From Acetobacter sp. UBA5411 (lineage in GTDB: Bacteria > Pseudomonadota > Alphaproteobacteria > Acetobacterales > Acetobacteraceae), in contig NZ_DHNR01000041.1 of the NCBI RefSeq assembly GCF_002409645.1, positions 495-64,494 on the forward strand: a DNA stretch of 64,000 bases, written 5' to 3'. Position numbers and translations under genes: made by a program. Under the pieces are notes generated by a model. It was not told the origin of the DNA. It searched no databases and saw nothing but the letters and a program-made list of their open reading frames with translations. Shown here piece by piece: positions 1 through 8,726 of the stretch (the stretch's first letter is position 1; every line of letters begins with the position of its first letter).

Positions 1-657
1 GATATCGGCAAAGTCGAGGTTGACCAGGCCCGGCGCCATCATCAGGTCGGTGACGCCACGCACGCCCATGTACAGGACGTTGTCCGCCATCTTGAACGCA
101 TCTTTCCAGCTCGTGCGCTCATTGGCCAGGCGGAACAGGTTCTGATTGGGAATGATGATCAGGGTGTCGACGAACTGCTGCAGTTCGGCAATGCCCGCTT
201 CCGCCGATTTCGCGCGGCGGTGCCCTTCGAACGTGAACGGCTTGGTCACCACGCCCACGGTCAGGATGCCACGTTCGCGCGCCATGCGGGCGATGACGGG
301 TGCAGCCCCCGTGCCGGTTCCGCCGCCCATGCCTGCGGTGATGAAGACCATGTGCGCACCATCAAGATGGCGCGAGAGTTCGTCGCACGCTTCTTCCGCG
401 GCGGCGCGGCCGATCTCGGGCTTCGCCCCCGCGCCCAGCCCCTGCGTCAGGTGGGGGCCAAGCTGGATGCGGCGGTCGGCGCTGCTGTGGGAAAGCTGCT
501 GGGCATCGGTGTTGGCGACGACGAATTCCACGCCCTGCAACTGCGAATGGATCATGTTGTCCACCGCATTCGTACCACCGCCGCCAACCCCGATCACTGT
601 GATGCGGGGCGTGAAATCGGAATGATTCTGTTGCGGGATGGTCAGGTTGAGGGTCAT
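1..657 (-). CDS. ftsZ: Cell division protein FtsZ, N-terminal part (cut by window edge)
   Basis: Tubulin-like GTPase that polymerises into the Z ring at the division site. The 219 codons present run from an ATG at 657 to the window edge with no stop, so the C-terminal part is missing. Visible motifs are the N-terminal nucleotide-binding loop VIGVGGGGTNAVDNM near residue 20 and the tubulin signature GMGGGTGTGAAPVIA near residue 110. A GGGAG ribosome site lies just upstream of the ATG. It is the last visible gene of the dcw cluster, 77 bases after ftsA. Codon use is very GC-rich, like the other genes up to about 9,700. Confidence 0.97.
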   Translation of the reverse strand, partial: MTLNLTIPQQNHSDFTPRITVIGVGGGGTNAVDNMIHSQLQGVEFVVANTDAQQLSHSSADRRIQLGPHLTQGLGAGAKPEIGRAAAEEACDELSRHLDGAHMVFITAGMGGGTGTGAAPVIARMARERGILTVGVVTKPFTFEGHRRAKSAEAGIAELQQFVDTLIIIPNQNLFRLANERTSWKDAFKMADNVLYMGVRGVTDLMMAPGLVNLDFADI

Positions 658-734
658 GCTTGGCTCCCGATGGATTGGGGTAGGCGTGCTGGCATACTAA
701 CGGCAAAAGTACAATAAAAGGTTTTCATGCAAGA

Positions 735-2138
735 TTATACCCTGTCACGTATGAAATCCACAAAACGTCTGACAAGGCTGCCTGGACGGGTGTCGCGGGT
801 GTCGGGTTCGCCCATTTCATCCGCCGCCCCCGCCGCCCAGGCCAGAAGCCCCGCGGATGTGGAGAACATCGGCCACGTCGCCGCGTTCTCGGGCAGGCCG
901 ACAATACGGCGCGGGCGGCCCAGGCGCACCTGGCGGTTCAGGATCCGCGCCGCCATCGGCCCGATTCCCTCCAGCAGCGAACCCCCGCCGGTCAGGATGA
1001 CGCGGCCGTCGGATGCGGGGCCGACCGCGGCCATTTCCAGCCTGTCACGTACCATCTCCAGGGTTTCCTCTACGCGCGGGTGTATGATCGAGACAATCTT
1101 TGCGCGCGGAATTCTGACATAATGATGGTCGTTGTCACCAATCAGTTGCACGAGAATGGGATCGTGATCGTCGCCCGCCAGCAGTTCGGCCGACCCGTGC
1201 ATGGTTTTCAGCCGCTCCGCATTGTCGATGGAGGTGGACAGCCCATGCGCTATGTCGCGCGTGATGTGCAGCCCGCCTACGGGAATCGTGGCGGTATGCA
1301 GCAGCCGCCCTTCGCCAAACACCCCGATCGACGTGGTGCCGCCGCCCATGTCCACCACGGTGGCGCCCAGGTTGCGCTCGTCCTCGTTCATCACCGCAAG
1401 CCCCGAGGCGAGGGGGGAGGACACCATCCCCTCGATCTTCAGTTCCACGCGTGACAGCACGGCTTCCAGGTTGCGCAGCGCGGTCGTGTTGGCGTCGATC
1501 ACATGCAGGCGCGCGGACAGCAGGTCACACAGGTGCCCGCGCGGGTCCAGCACTTCCTGCGTGTCATCCACCGCGTAATCCAGCGGCAGGGTATGGATGG
1601 CCGACCGCCCTTCGGACACGGCGCGCATCCGTCCCTCGCTTATGATCCGGTTGACATCGTTATCCGTGATCTCCCGCCCGCCCACGGACCAGCGCGCGTT
1701 GATGTGGCGGCTTTCGGGGTGGCCGCAGGACAGGTTGACGAAAATCGAATCGCGGCGTTCCGTCGCCATGTCCTCCGCCTGCGCCACGGCGGCGCGGATG
1801 GCGCTTTCCGCCTCACGCAGGTCCACGATCCCGCCACAGCGCACGCCATGCGAACGCCGCCACCCGTGGCCAAGGATGCGGATGGTGTTGTCAGGCTCGC
1901 CGCGCCCGATCAGGCATACGATCTTGGTGGACCCGATATCCAGCACGCTGAACGGTCCCGTGCGCAGCTTGCGCGTGGGCAGGCGCTCGCCCGCGGGGAC
2001 AACGGATGTCGCGGGCCGCGGGCGGGGCACGCGCGCTGGCGTCCCGGCCCCACGGATGGCGGGAACCGGGGCAGCCGGTGTGGTGGTCCTGGTCGCGGGC
2101 AGGGTCGTCCTGACCTTGCCCGGCACTGGATAGTTCAT
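735..2138 (-). CDS. ftsA: Cell division protein FtsA
   Basis: Actin-like ATPase that tethers FtsZ to the inner membrane and recruits later division proteins. The 467-residue product has a Pro/Thr/Arg-rich N-terminal extension of about 60 residues before the phosphate-1 motif VLDIGSTKIVCLIG. Phosphate-2 (VVDMGGGTTSIGVF) and the adenosine motif (ILTGGGSLLEG) follow. I chose the ATG at 2138 because it forms an ATGA overlap with the ftsQ stop; an upstream in-frame ATG at 2180 lies inside ftsQ. The last residues (VRRFVDFIRDRV) resemble the C-terminal amphipathic membrane-targeting helix of the family. Confidence 0.95.
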   Translation of the reverse strand: MNYPVPGKVRTTLPATRTTTPAAPVPAIRGAGTPARVPRPRPATSVVPAGERLPTRKLRTGPFSVLDIGSTKIVCLIGRGEPDNTIRILGHGWRRSHGVRCGGIVDLREAESAIRAAVAQAEDMATERRDSIFVNLSCGHPESRHINARWSVGGREITDNDVNRIISEGRMRAVSEGRSAIHTLPLDYAVDDTQEVLDPRGHLCDLLSARLHVIDANTTALRNLEAVLSRVELKIEGMVSSPLASGLAVMNEDERNLGATVVDMGGGTTSIGVFGEGRLLHTATIPVGGLHITRDIAHGLSTSIDNAERLKTMHGSAELLAGDDHDPILVQLIGDNDHHYVRIPRAKIVSIIHPRVEETLEMVRDRLEMAAVGPASDGRVILTGGGSLLEGIGPMAARILNRQVRLGRPRRIVGLPENAATWPMFSTSAGLLAWAAGAADEMGEPDTRDTRPGSLVRRFVDFIRDRV

Positions 2139-3067
2139 GCCCGCCTCCGTCTTGGGCCGGTTTCGGGGGAAGAAAGCCATGGCGCGGCAGGGGCCTGATC
2201 CCCGGTGGGGGCAGCCTGTGGCGGCGTGTCGTCCCTGTCCCGGTCACTGTCGTTCGGGGCAACGGGATTTTCACGCACGATCAGGCGGTCAGGCAGGCGC
2301 ATGTCGATGGCGATCACCGGCCGGTCCAGTATTTTTATGTTTTCCTGCAATTGTGCAAGACGCTTGAGTGCCGCGACTTCCTGCCCTTCGGGCAGCAGGA
2401 TGGTCGTGCCGTTGCGCAGGGTCAGGTTCCACCGCCGCTGGCCCACGCGCGATGCAGCCACGACATGGCTGCGTACATCGGGCTGGGCGGACAGTTCATC
2501 AATCAGGGCGGCGGCCGCGGTGTTGGCGTCGGGGCCGACCACCAGGGGCAACTGCATGAAGGCCTCGGCGTCCTTGCCGGTCATGCCCTGGTCGCGTACT
2601 TGGTGGCCCTCGCGGTCGATCAGCATGAAATGTCCGTGATTCTGCCATACGGCAAAGGGCCGGCGTTCAAACAGGTGGATGATGATGGTGCCGGGCAGGT
2701 GGCGCTCCACCACGGAATGATCGACAAACGGCAGCGCGTCGATGCGTTCGCGCGCGGCGGTGACGGAAAAGCCCAGGATGAAGTCCCCCATGCGCGCGCC
2801 CAGCGCCTGCTGCAGCGATGTCTCGCTGGTCAGCACGCAGCCGGTCACGTCAATTTCGGTAATGCGCAGGGGCAGCATGTTGATGATCCGCCCGCGCAGC
2901 GGCGCGAAACGCGGGTCGGACCCGAAATGCCGCAATGTCGTGACGCAGCCCACCCCGATCACCAGCAGCACCAGCACCAGCAGTGCCGGGCGCAGCAGGC
3001 GTTTCTGGCGGCGCAGGAAGATCGAAAGCCGGGAGGGGCGGTCGCTGCTGTCGGTCGGTCGCCTCAT
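2135..3067 (-). CDS. ftsQ: Cell division protein FtsQ (POTRA domain)
   Basis: Single-pass divisome protein that bridges early and late division proteins (FtsB/FtsL) in the periplasm. The 310-residue product has a basic cytoplasmic N-terminus, one hydrophobic segment near residues 25-45 (LLVLVLLVIGVGCV), then a POTRA-like region beginning LRITEIDVTG and the FtsQ beta domain. The ATG at 3067 overlaps the ddl stop as ATGA; the longer frame to 3103 would run into ddl. The Pro/Asp-rich C-terminal tail of about 40 residues is low complexity. Its 3' end overlaps the ftsA start by four bases. Confidence 0.93.
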   Translation of the reverse strand: MRRPTDSSDRPSRLSIFLRRQKRLLRPALLVLVLLVIGVGCVTTLRHFGSDPRFAPLRGRIINMLPLRITEIDVTGCVLTSETSLQQALGARMGDFILGFSVTAARERIDALPFVDHSVVERHLPGTIIIHLFERRPFAVWQNHGHFMLIDREGHQVRDQGMTGKDAEAFMQLPLVVGPDANTAAAALIDELSAQPDVRSHVVAASRVGQRRWNLTLRNGTTILLPEGQEVAALKRLAQLQENIKILDRPVIAIDMRLPDRLIVRENPVAPNDSDRDRDDTPPQAAPTGDQAPAAPWLSSPETGPRRRRA

Positions 3068-4005
3068 GTACGGCAGGTCGCGTGGTCGATCATCCACTGG
3101 CACAACGTGGCGTAATCCATGCCGCAGGCCGCGGCCTGTTCGGGCAGAAGGGAAGTGGGCGTCATGCCCGGCTGGGTGTTGGTTTCCAGAATGACCAGGC
3201 GACCGGGCGCATCCGGCCCTGCGCTGTCGTCATAACGGAAATCCGTGCGGCTGGCCCCCCGGCAGCCCAGCGCGCGATGGGCGGCCAGCGCAAGTTCACG
3301 CGCCTGTTCAAAGGCGTCGGGGTGGATGCGTGCGGGCAGTTCGTGGCGCGACCCGCCGGATGCGTATTTGGCCTGATAGTCATAAAAGCCGGGGCCGCCG
3401 CCCGTGGGGGTAATGTCGGTGACCGTCAGCGCGCGGTCTTCCAGCACGCCAACCGTCAGTTCCCGGCCGGGGATGTATTCTTCCACCAGAACCTGGCCGC
3501 CAAAGGTCCATTCCGCCGCCACCGTGGCGCGGCGGTTGCTGCCGGGCAGGATGATTTCCACCCCTACGGACGATCCCTCGTTCAGCGGCTTGACCACATA
3601 GGGGGCGGGCATCGGGTCCGCCGGTTCCAGCTGCGCGGGCGTCATGACCAGCCCGCCTGCGACCGGCAGGCCGGCCGCCATGAACACGGTGCGGGCCGCG
3701 TCCTTGTCCATGGCGGTGGCGGATGCCCGCACGCCGGAATGGGTGTAGGCGATTCCCATCCAGTCCAGCACGCCCTGGATCGACCCGTCCTCGCCAAACC
3801 TGCCATGCATGGCGTTGAACACCACGTCCGGGCGGTGGGCCTGCAGGTCGCCCACGATGGCCAGCAGGTCGGGGCCCGCGTCAATGCAGCGCACGTCGTG
3901 CCCAAGCCCGCGCAGGACCTCGGCCACGTTGCGCCCGCTGGCAAGGCTGACCTCGCGTTCGGCGGACATGCCGCCCATCAGTACGGAAACCCGGCGGGCC
4001 ATCAT
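3064..4005 (-). CDS. ddl: D-alanine--D-alanine ligase
   Basis: ATP-grasp ligase making the D-Ala-D-Ala dipeptide for the peptidoglycan stem. The 313-residue product starts with RRVSVLMGGMSAEREVSL, the family N-terminal motif. It also has the MHGRFGEDGSIQG segment and the C-terminal ATP/Mg-binding stretch ending LETNTQPGMTP. It is the usual length for a DdlB-type enzyme located inside dcw. Both ends overlap neighbours by four bases (murB upstream, ftsQ downstream), so it is almost certainly co-transcribed and translationally coupled. An alternative ATG lies one codon downstream at 4002. Confidence 0.97.
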   Translation of the reverse strand: MMARRVSVLMGGMSAEREVSLASGRNVAEVLRGLGHDVRCIDAGPDLLAIVGDLQAHRPDVVFNAMHGRFGEDGSIQGVLDWMGIAYTHSGVRASATAMDKDAARTVFMAAGLPVAGGLVMTPAQLEPADPMPAPYVVKPLNEGSSVGVEIILPGSNRRATVAAEWTFGGQVLVEEYIPGRELTVGVLEDRALTVTDITPTGGGPGFYDYQAKYASGGSRHELPARIHPDAFEQARELALAAHRALGCRGASRTDFRYDDSAGPDAPGRLVILETNTQPGMTPTSLLPEQAAACGMDYATLCQWMIDHATCRT

Positions 4006-4967
4006 GCGCTTTCTCCCATGCTGTGCGTGGCGGGGCGACCGATGCGTTTGATTTCCCAGCGCAATGTGACCGCTGTGTGGTCATGCACGCGCTGGCGCAC
4101 GGTATCGCCCAGTTGCTCAAGATCGGCTGCGGTGGCGTTGCCGGTATTCAGCATGAAATTGCAGTGTTTTTCACTGATCTGCGCACCGCCTACCGTCAGG
4201 CCGCGACAGCCGGCCGCATCAATCAGTTCCCATGCCTTGCGTTGCGATTCGTCAGGGTCGGGATTGCGGAAGGTGGAGCCGCCGGTCCGGGCGCGCACAG
4301 GCTGCGCCGCCTCCCGCGCCGTGCGGATTTCATCGATTCGCTGGCGGATGATGGCAGGCGGCGCCACCATCGCGTTCAGCCGCACCCGCACCACGACCGA
4401 CTGCGGGGGCAGGGTGGCGTGGCGGTAGCCGAAATCCAGCGAGGCTGCGGGCAGGCGCAGAAGCCTGCCATCACGCGTCACCACTTCCACCCAGTCCATT
4501 ACCGCCGACATGTCCGACCCGTATGCACCCGCGTTCATGGCCACGGCCCCGCCGATCGAACCCGGAATGCCCGCAAGGAATTCCAGACCCGACAGGCCCG
4601 CTTCCGCCGCGTGTTCGGCAACCGTCATGTCCAGACAGGCTGCGCCCACGACCAGCCCGTCACCATCACGCGTGATGGTGGAAAAACCGCGCGCAAGGCG
4701 GATGACCATTCCGTCGATCCCGCCATCGCGCACGATCACGTTGGAACACGCGCCCAGCGGCAGGACGGGAACCTCCAGCGGCAGGCGCTTCATGACCTGC
4801 GTCAGATCCTCGGCGCTGGCGGGCTGGAACAATAGTTCCGCGGGACCGCCAACGCGAAACCACGTGCGCGGGCCCAGGGCGGCCTGCGGCGTCAGGCGGC
4901 CACGCGGGCGGAAGCCCTCCGTGTCCAGGACCTGTGCCCATTGCGGCAGGGTGGTGGCGGCGGTCAT
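4002..4967 (-). CDS. murB: UDP-N-acetylenolpyruvoylglucosamine reductase MurB
   Basis: FAD-dependent reductase that converts UDP-GlcNAc-enolpyruvate to UDP-N-acetylmuramate, the second committed step of peptidoglycan precursor synthesis. The 321-residue product shows the FAD-binding stretch TWFRVGGPAELLFQP, the PLGACSNVIVRDGGI motif, and GSIGGAVAMNAGAYG. The C-terminal substrate domain includes GSTFRNPD, with the Ser of the proton-donor loop, and a conserved Glu close to the end in QISEKHCNF. Its start overlaps murC by four bases. Confidence 0.97.
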   Translation of the reverse strand: MTAATTLPQWAQVLDTEGFRPRGRLTPQAALGPRTWFRVGGPAELLFQPASAEDLTQVMKRLPLEVPVLPLGACSNVIVRDGGIDGMVIRLARGFSTITRDGDGLVVGAACLDMTVAEHAAEAGLSGLEFLAGIPGSIGGAVAMNAGAYGSDMSAVMDWVEVVTRDGRLLRLPAASLDFGYRHATLPPQSVVVRVRLNAMVAPPAIIRQRIDEIRTAREAAQPVRARTGGSTFRNPDPDESQRKAWELIDAAGCRGLTVGGAQISEKHCNFMLNTGNATAADLEQLGDTVRQRVHDHTAVTLRWEIKRIGRPATHSMGESA

Positions 4968-6418
4968 GAATGGGCATCCGCCTTCTGGGTGGGGGCCGGT
5001 GCATGGGCGATGCCCTGCAGGTCCGCAAGCTGCGCGGGCAGCGCCTGCGCCCAGTTGGTGATGCTGCCAGCCCCCAGGCAGACGACAAAGTCACCCGGCC
5101 GGGCAATGGCGTTGATCATTTCCGCAAGGTGCTCCGGCCCCGGCAGCGGCACGACGGACCGGTGCCCGCGTTCGCGCAGCCCCTCGACCAGCGCGTCGCG
5201 GTCGATGCCTTCGATCGGCTGTTCCCCGGCCGCGTAGACATCGGCGATGATGACGGTGCCCGCGTCGTTCATGCAGGTGCAGAATTCGTTGAACAGGGTT
5301 TTCAGCCGCGAATAACGGTGCGGCTGCATGACCGCGATCACGTTGCCCGCGCCCGCCTGGCGCGCGGCCTTCAGCACGGCGGCGATTTCCACCGGGTGGT
5401 GGCCGTAATCGTCAATGATGGTGATGCCCCCGGTTTCCCCCGTGCGGGTGAAACGCCGCTTGACCCCGCGGAACGCGGCAAACGCCGAGCGGATGGTGGC
5501 GTCGTCTATTTCCATCTCGGTGCCGACCGCAATGGCCGCCAGCGCGTTCTGCACGTTGTGGTGGCCCAGCATGGGCAGGCGGAACGGCCCCGCGCGGCGT
5601 GAACGGTTGCGGTTGCGGTTGGTGATCACGACCTCGAACGTGGCCCCCAGCTTGTCGGTAATCACCTTTTCCGCGCGCACGTCCGCCTGTGGCGAGAAGC
5701 CGTAGGTGATGATCCGGTGGTCCGACAGGCGCGGGATCATCTGCTGCACGGCCGGGTGGTCGATGCACAGCACGGCAAAGCCATAGAACGGGATGTTGGA
5801 GACGAACTGGTCATACGCCGCCTGCATGGCTTCTTCCGTGCCCCAGTGGTCCAGGTGTTCGGGGTCCATGTTGGTCACGACGGTAATGACGGAGGGCAGG
5901 CGCAGGAACGACCCGTCGCTTTCATCGGCTTCCACCACCATCCAGTCGCCCGATCCCATGCGGGTATTGGTGCCGTAGGCTTCGATAATGCCGCCATTGA
6001 TGACCGTGGGGTCCAGCTTCGCCGCTTCCAGCACGGCGGCGACAAGGCTGGTGGTGGTGGTCTTGCCATGCGTGCCACCCACCGCCACCGACCAGCGCAG
6101 GCGCATGAGTTCGGCCAGCATTTCCGCGCGCCGCACCACCGGGATCAGGCGCGCGCGCGCGGCCACGACCTCGGGGTTGTCGCGCTTGACGGCGGTGGAC
6201 GTCACCACCACCTGCGCACCGCCCAGGTTGGCGGCGTCGTGGCCGATGGTCACGGGAATGCCGGCGGCGCGCAGGCGCGCGACATTCGCACTTTCGGCAA
6301 TGTCGGAACCCTGCACCGCATAGCCAAGCATGTGCAGCACTTCGGCAATGCCGGACATGCCAATTCCGCCAATGCCGACGAAGTGGATGGTGCCAATGGA
6401 AAGGGGCAGGGCTCTCAT
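4964..6418 (-). CDS. murC: UDP-N-acetylmuramate--L-alanine ligase MurC
   Basis: ATP-dependent cytoplasmic ligase that adds L-Ala to UDP-MurNAc. The 484 residues include the N-terminal Rossmann stretch HFVGIGGIGMSGIAEVL, the Mur-ligase P-loop VGGTHGKTTTTSLV near residue 115, VEADESDGSF, NMDPEHLDHWG, and DDYGHHPVEI in the C-terminal domain, all diagnostic of MurC rather than MurD/E/F. It overlaps murB by four bases and sits 32 bases downstream of murG. Codon use is strongly GC-rich. Confidence 0.98.
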   Translation of the reverse strand: MRALPLSIGTIHFVGIGGIGMSGIAEVLHMLGYAVQGSDIAESANVARLRAAGIPVTIGHDAANLGGAQVVVTSTAVKRDNPEVVAARARLIPVVRRAEMLAELMRLRWSVAVGGTHGKTTTTSLVAAVLEAAKLDPTVINGGIIEAYGTNTRMGSGDWMVVEADESDGSFLRLPSVITVVTNMDPEHLDHWGTEEAMQAAYDQFVSNIPFYGFAVLCIDHPAVQQMIPRLSDHRIITYGFSPQADVRAEKVITDKLGATFEVVITNRNRNRSRRAGPFRLPMLGHHNVQNALAAIAVGTEMEIDDATIRSAFAAFRGVKRRFTRTGETGGITIIDDYGHHPVEIAAVLKAARQAGAGNVIAVMQPHRYSRLKTLFNEFCTCMNDAGTVIIADVYAAGEQPIEGIDRDALVEGLRERGHRSVVPLPGPEHLAEMINAIARPGDFVVCLGAGSITNWAQALPAQLADLQGIAHAPAPTQKADAHS

Positions 6419-6450
6419 GTAATCAGGTCTCCGTGTTCGCGCTGGCGGAA

Positions 6451-7566
6451 TTAAGCGGTGCGGGGCAGGTCGGGCAAGCGGGCTTCTATCATATCCGCCA
6501 GACGGGCGGCGGCGTCGGGGCGGCCAAGGGCCGCCGCCGCCTGCGCCGTACGGGCCAGCAGGTCACGGTCGCCCAGCAGTTCCGTCAGGCGCCCTGTCAG
6601 GGCGGGGGCGGTGAAATCGGGCTGGCGGATCATCCATGCGGCCTGCGCGTCACACAATGCCTGTGCATTGGCGCCCTGTTCATCACGCGCCGCGATGGGC
6701 AGCGGCACCAGCAGCGACGGGCGGCCCGCCACCGTCAGTTCCGCAACCGACGACCCGCCCGCGCGGCCGATGACCAGATGGGCCGCACGCAGGCGGTCGG
6801 GCACGTTGTCAAGGAAGGGGGCGATGGTGGCGGGAATGCCCGCCGCGCGGTAGGCATCCGCCACGCGGTCCACGTCTTCCGCGCGGGCCTGCTGCGTAAC
6901 CTGCACGCGCGCGCGCAGCGCCGGGGCAAGGGCCGCGAGGGCAGGCGGCACCACGTCGCTGAATACCCGCGCACCCAGCGACCCGCCCCATACCAGCAGG
7001 TTGATCACCCCGTTCGACGGTTCGTAGCCTTCGCCCGCAAGGGCCGCGATATCAGGCCGCACCGGCATGCCGGTCAGCGTGGTGGGCACGCCATCGGGCA
7101 CGCCGGCCACGACGGGAAACGATGTCGCGATCGCATCCATGCGCGCGGCAAGGAAGCCGTTGGCCTTGCCCAGCACGGCATTGCCTTCATGGATGAACAG
7201 GAGCGGCCGCTGCTTTTTCGGCAGCAGGCTGCCCCCCAGCAGCGGCGGCACGGACGGATACCCGCCAAACCCGATGATGGCCGAAGGCCGGATGCGCGAC
7301 AGCACGGCGCGTGCCTGCGCCGTCCCGCGCCCCAGTGCCATGGCCGCGCGCGCGGCCCGGATGATGCCGCGCCCCGCGATTCCCGCGCCGGGCAGGACAA
7401 ACTGCTGCCGCCCGGCAAAGACGCCGGTTTCGCGCACGCCCGCGCGCCGGTCGGTCATGAGGATGATGTCATGCCCCCGGCGCACCAGTTCGCAGGCCAG
7501 TGCCTCGGCTGGGAAAAAATGGCCGCCGGTGCCTCCGGCCGCGACAGCAATGCAGTGACGGGTCAT
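6451..7566 (-). CDS. murG: Lipid II synthase MurG (GlcNAc transferase)
   Basis: Membrane-associated GT28 glycosyltransferase that adds GlcNAc to lipid I on the cytoplasmic face, giving lipid II. The 371-residue product begins with the donor/acceptor loop VAAGGTGGHFFPAEALA (second glycine-rich loop near residue 100: GFGGYPSVPPLL). The C-terminal UDP-binding region contains GRAGGSSVAELTVAGRPSLLVPLP. It overlaps the ftsW stop by four bases in the order ftsW then murG, the standard dcw arrangement. Confidence 0.97.
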   Translation of the reverse strand: MTRHCIAVAAGGTGGHFFPAEALACELVRRGHDIILMTDRRAGVRETGVFAGRQQFVLPGAGIAGRGIIRAARAAMALGRGTAQARAVLSRIRPSAIIGFGGYPSVPPLLGGSLLPKKQRPLLFIHEGNAVLGKANGFLAARMDAIATSFPVVAGVPDGVPTTLTGMPVRPDIAALAGEGYEPSNGVINLLVWGGSLGARVFSDVVPPALAALAPALRARVQVTQQARAEDVDRVADAYRAAGIPATIAPFLDNVPDRLRAAHLVIGRAGGSSVAELTVAGRPSLLVPLPIAARDEQGANAQALCDAQAAWMIRQPDFTAPALTGRLTELLGDRDLLARTAQAAAALGRPDAAARLADMIEARLPDLPRTA

Positions 7567-8726
7567 GACGGTGCTTTCTGCGATGAAGAAGGGGGGCCGA
7601 ACTGTCCGTAACGGCCTTCCCCCGGCCGGTTGCGGGTCAGCGCCAGCACCAGGCCGATTGTAAGCGCAACCGACATGGCGGAGGAACCACCATAGGAAAT
7701 GAAGGGCAGCGTCATGCCCTTGGTCGGGATCAGGTGCAGCGTGGACCCCATGTTGACAAAGGCCTGAAGTCCGAACCCCGTCACCAGCCCCGCCGTCGCC
7801 ACCGTGATGAACGGGTCGTTTTCATGCAGCAGCTTGAGCAGCGTGCGGATGACGATGGTGGCGAACACACCCACGATGAACAGGCAGACCAGCATGCCGA
7901 ATTCCTCCCCCGCCACGGCAAAGACGAAATCGGCATGCGCATCGGGCAGCAGGTCCTTCACCCGGCCCTCGCCGGGGCCACGGCCCAGCAGGCCGCCATT
8001 GCCAAAGGCCCGCAGGGCGGTGTCGATCTGGTAATGGTCGCCCACGGCGGGGTGCAGGAAGCGTTCCACGCGCGACCGCACGTGCGGGAACACCATGTAC
8101 GCCCCCACGAATGCCGCGACCATGGCGGCAGCCCCCGCGCCAACCAGGAACAGGCTCAGCCCGTCAATGAAAAGCTGGGTCAGGAAAACCGTGGTAATGA
8201 CGCTGAGCATCCCGATATCAGGCTGTGACTTCAGTAACAGGAGCACCAGCGCGAACAGCCCGATCGCCACCAGCATGCCGGGAAAATACCGTCGCGTCTG
8301 GCGTTCGGTCAGCAGCCACGCCGTGACCACGGCAAAGAACGGCTTGAGGAATTCCGATGGCTGCACCGACATCATCGGCAGGGCGATCCACCGCCTGGCG
8401 CCCTTGATCTCGATCCCGTGCACCAGTGTCATGAATGTCGCCGCCAGCGCCAGCACGAACCCGATCCACCCCGCCAGCCTGACGGCGCGCAGCGACATCA
8501 TGGATGTGAAAACGACGATCAGCGCCGCCAGGATCAGGAAGCACACCTGCTTGAAAATGAACATGTCGCGCGACGCGCCGATACGCACGGCCACGGCGGG
8601 GCTGGCGGCCAGCATCAGGATATAGCCGAATCCGATCAGGATCCCCACGCAGATCAGCGTGACCCGGTCGATGCTGCGCCACCACCGTGCGGCGCGTGAC
8701 GTGTTTATGCGCGATATGCCGCTCAT
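7563..8726 (-). CDS. ftsW: Septal peptidoglycan polymerase FtsW (SEDS family)
   Basis: SEDS-family multi-pass membrane protein, the glycosyltransferase that works with FtsI at the septum. The 387-residue product has about ten hydrophobic segments. Visible SEDS motifs are KGARRWIALP, QPSEFLKP, the conserved Asp loop of LKSQPDIGML, and the C-terminal signature LPFISYGGSSAMS. The large extracellular loop holds DHYQIDTALRAFGNGGLLGRG, typical of FtsW/RodA. It overlaps murD upstream and murG downstream by four bases each. Confidence 0.96.
   Translation of the reverse strand: MSGISRINTSRAARWWRSIDRVTLICVGILIGFGYILMLAASPAVAVRIGASRDMFIFKQVCFLILAALIVVFTSMMSLRAVRLAGWIGFVLALAATFMTLVHGIEIKGARRWIALPMMSVQPSEFLKPFFAVVTAWLLTERQTRRYFPGMLVAIGLFALVLLLLKSQPDIGMLSVITTVFLTQLFIDGLSLFLVGAGAAAMVAAFVGAYMVFPHVRSRVERFLHPAVGDHYQIDTALRAFGNGGLLGRGPGEGRVKDLLPDAHADFVFAVAGEEFGMLVCLFIVGVFATIVIRTLLKLLHENDPFITVATAGLVTGFGLQAFVNMGSTLHLIPTKGMTLPFISYGGSSAMSVALTIGLVLALTRNRPGEGRYGQFGPPSSSQKAPS

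Noticed and set aside
2983..4428. 481-codon plus-strand open frame across ddl and murB
   Set aside because: Spans two certain genes on the other strand in very GC-rich DNA where stop codons are rare; translation is Ala/Gly/Arg/His-rich noise.
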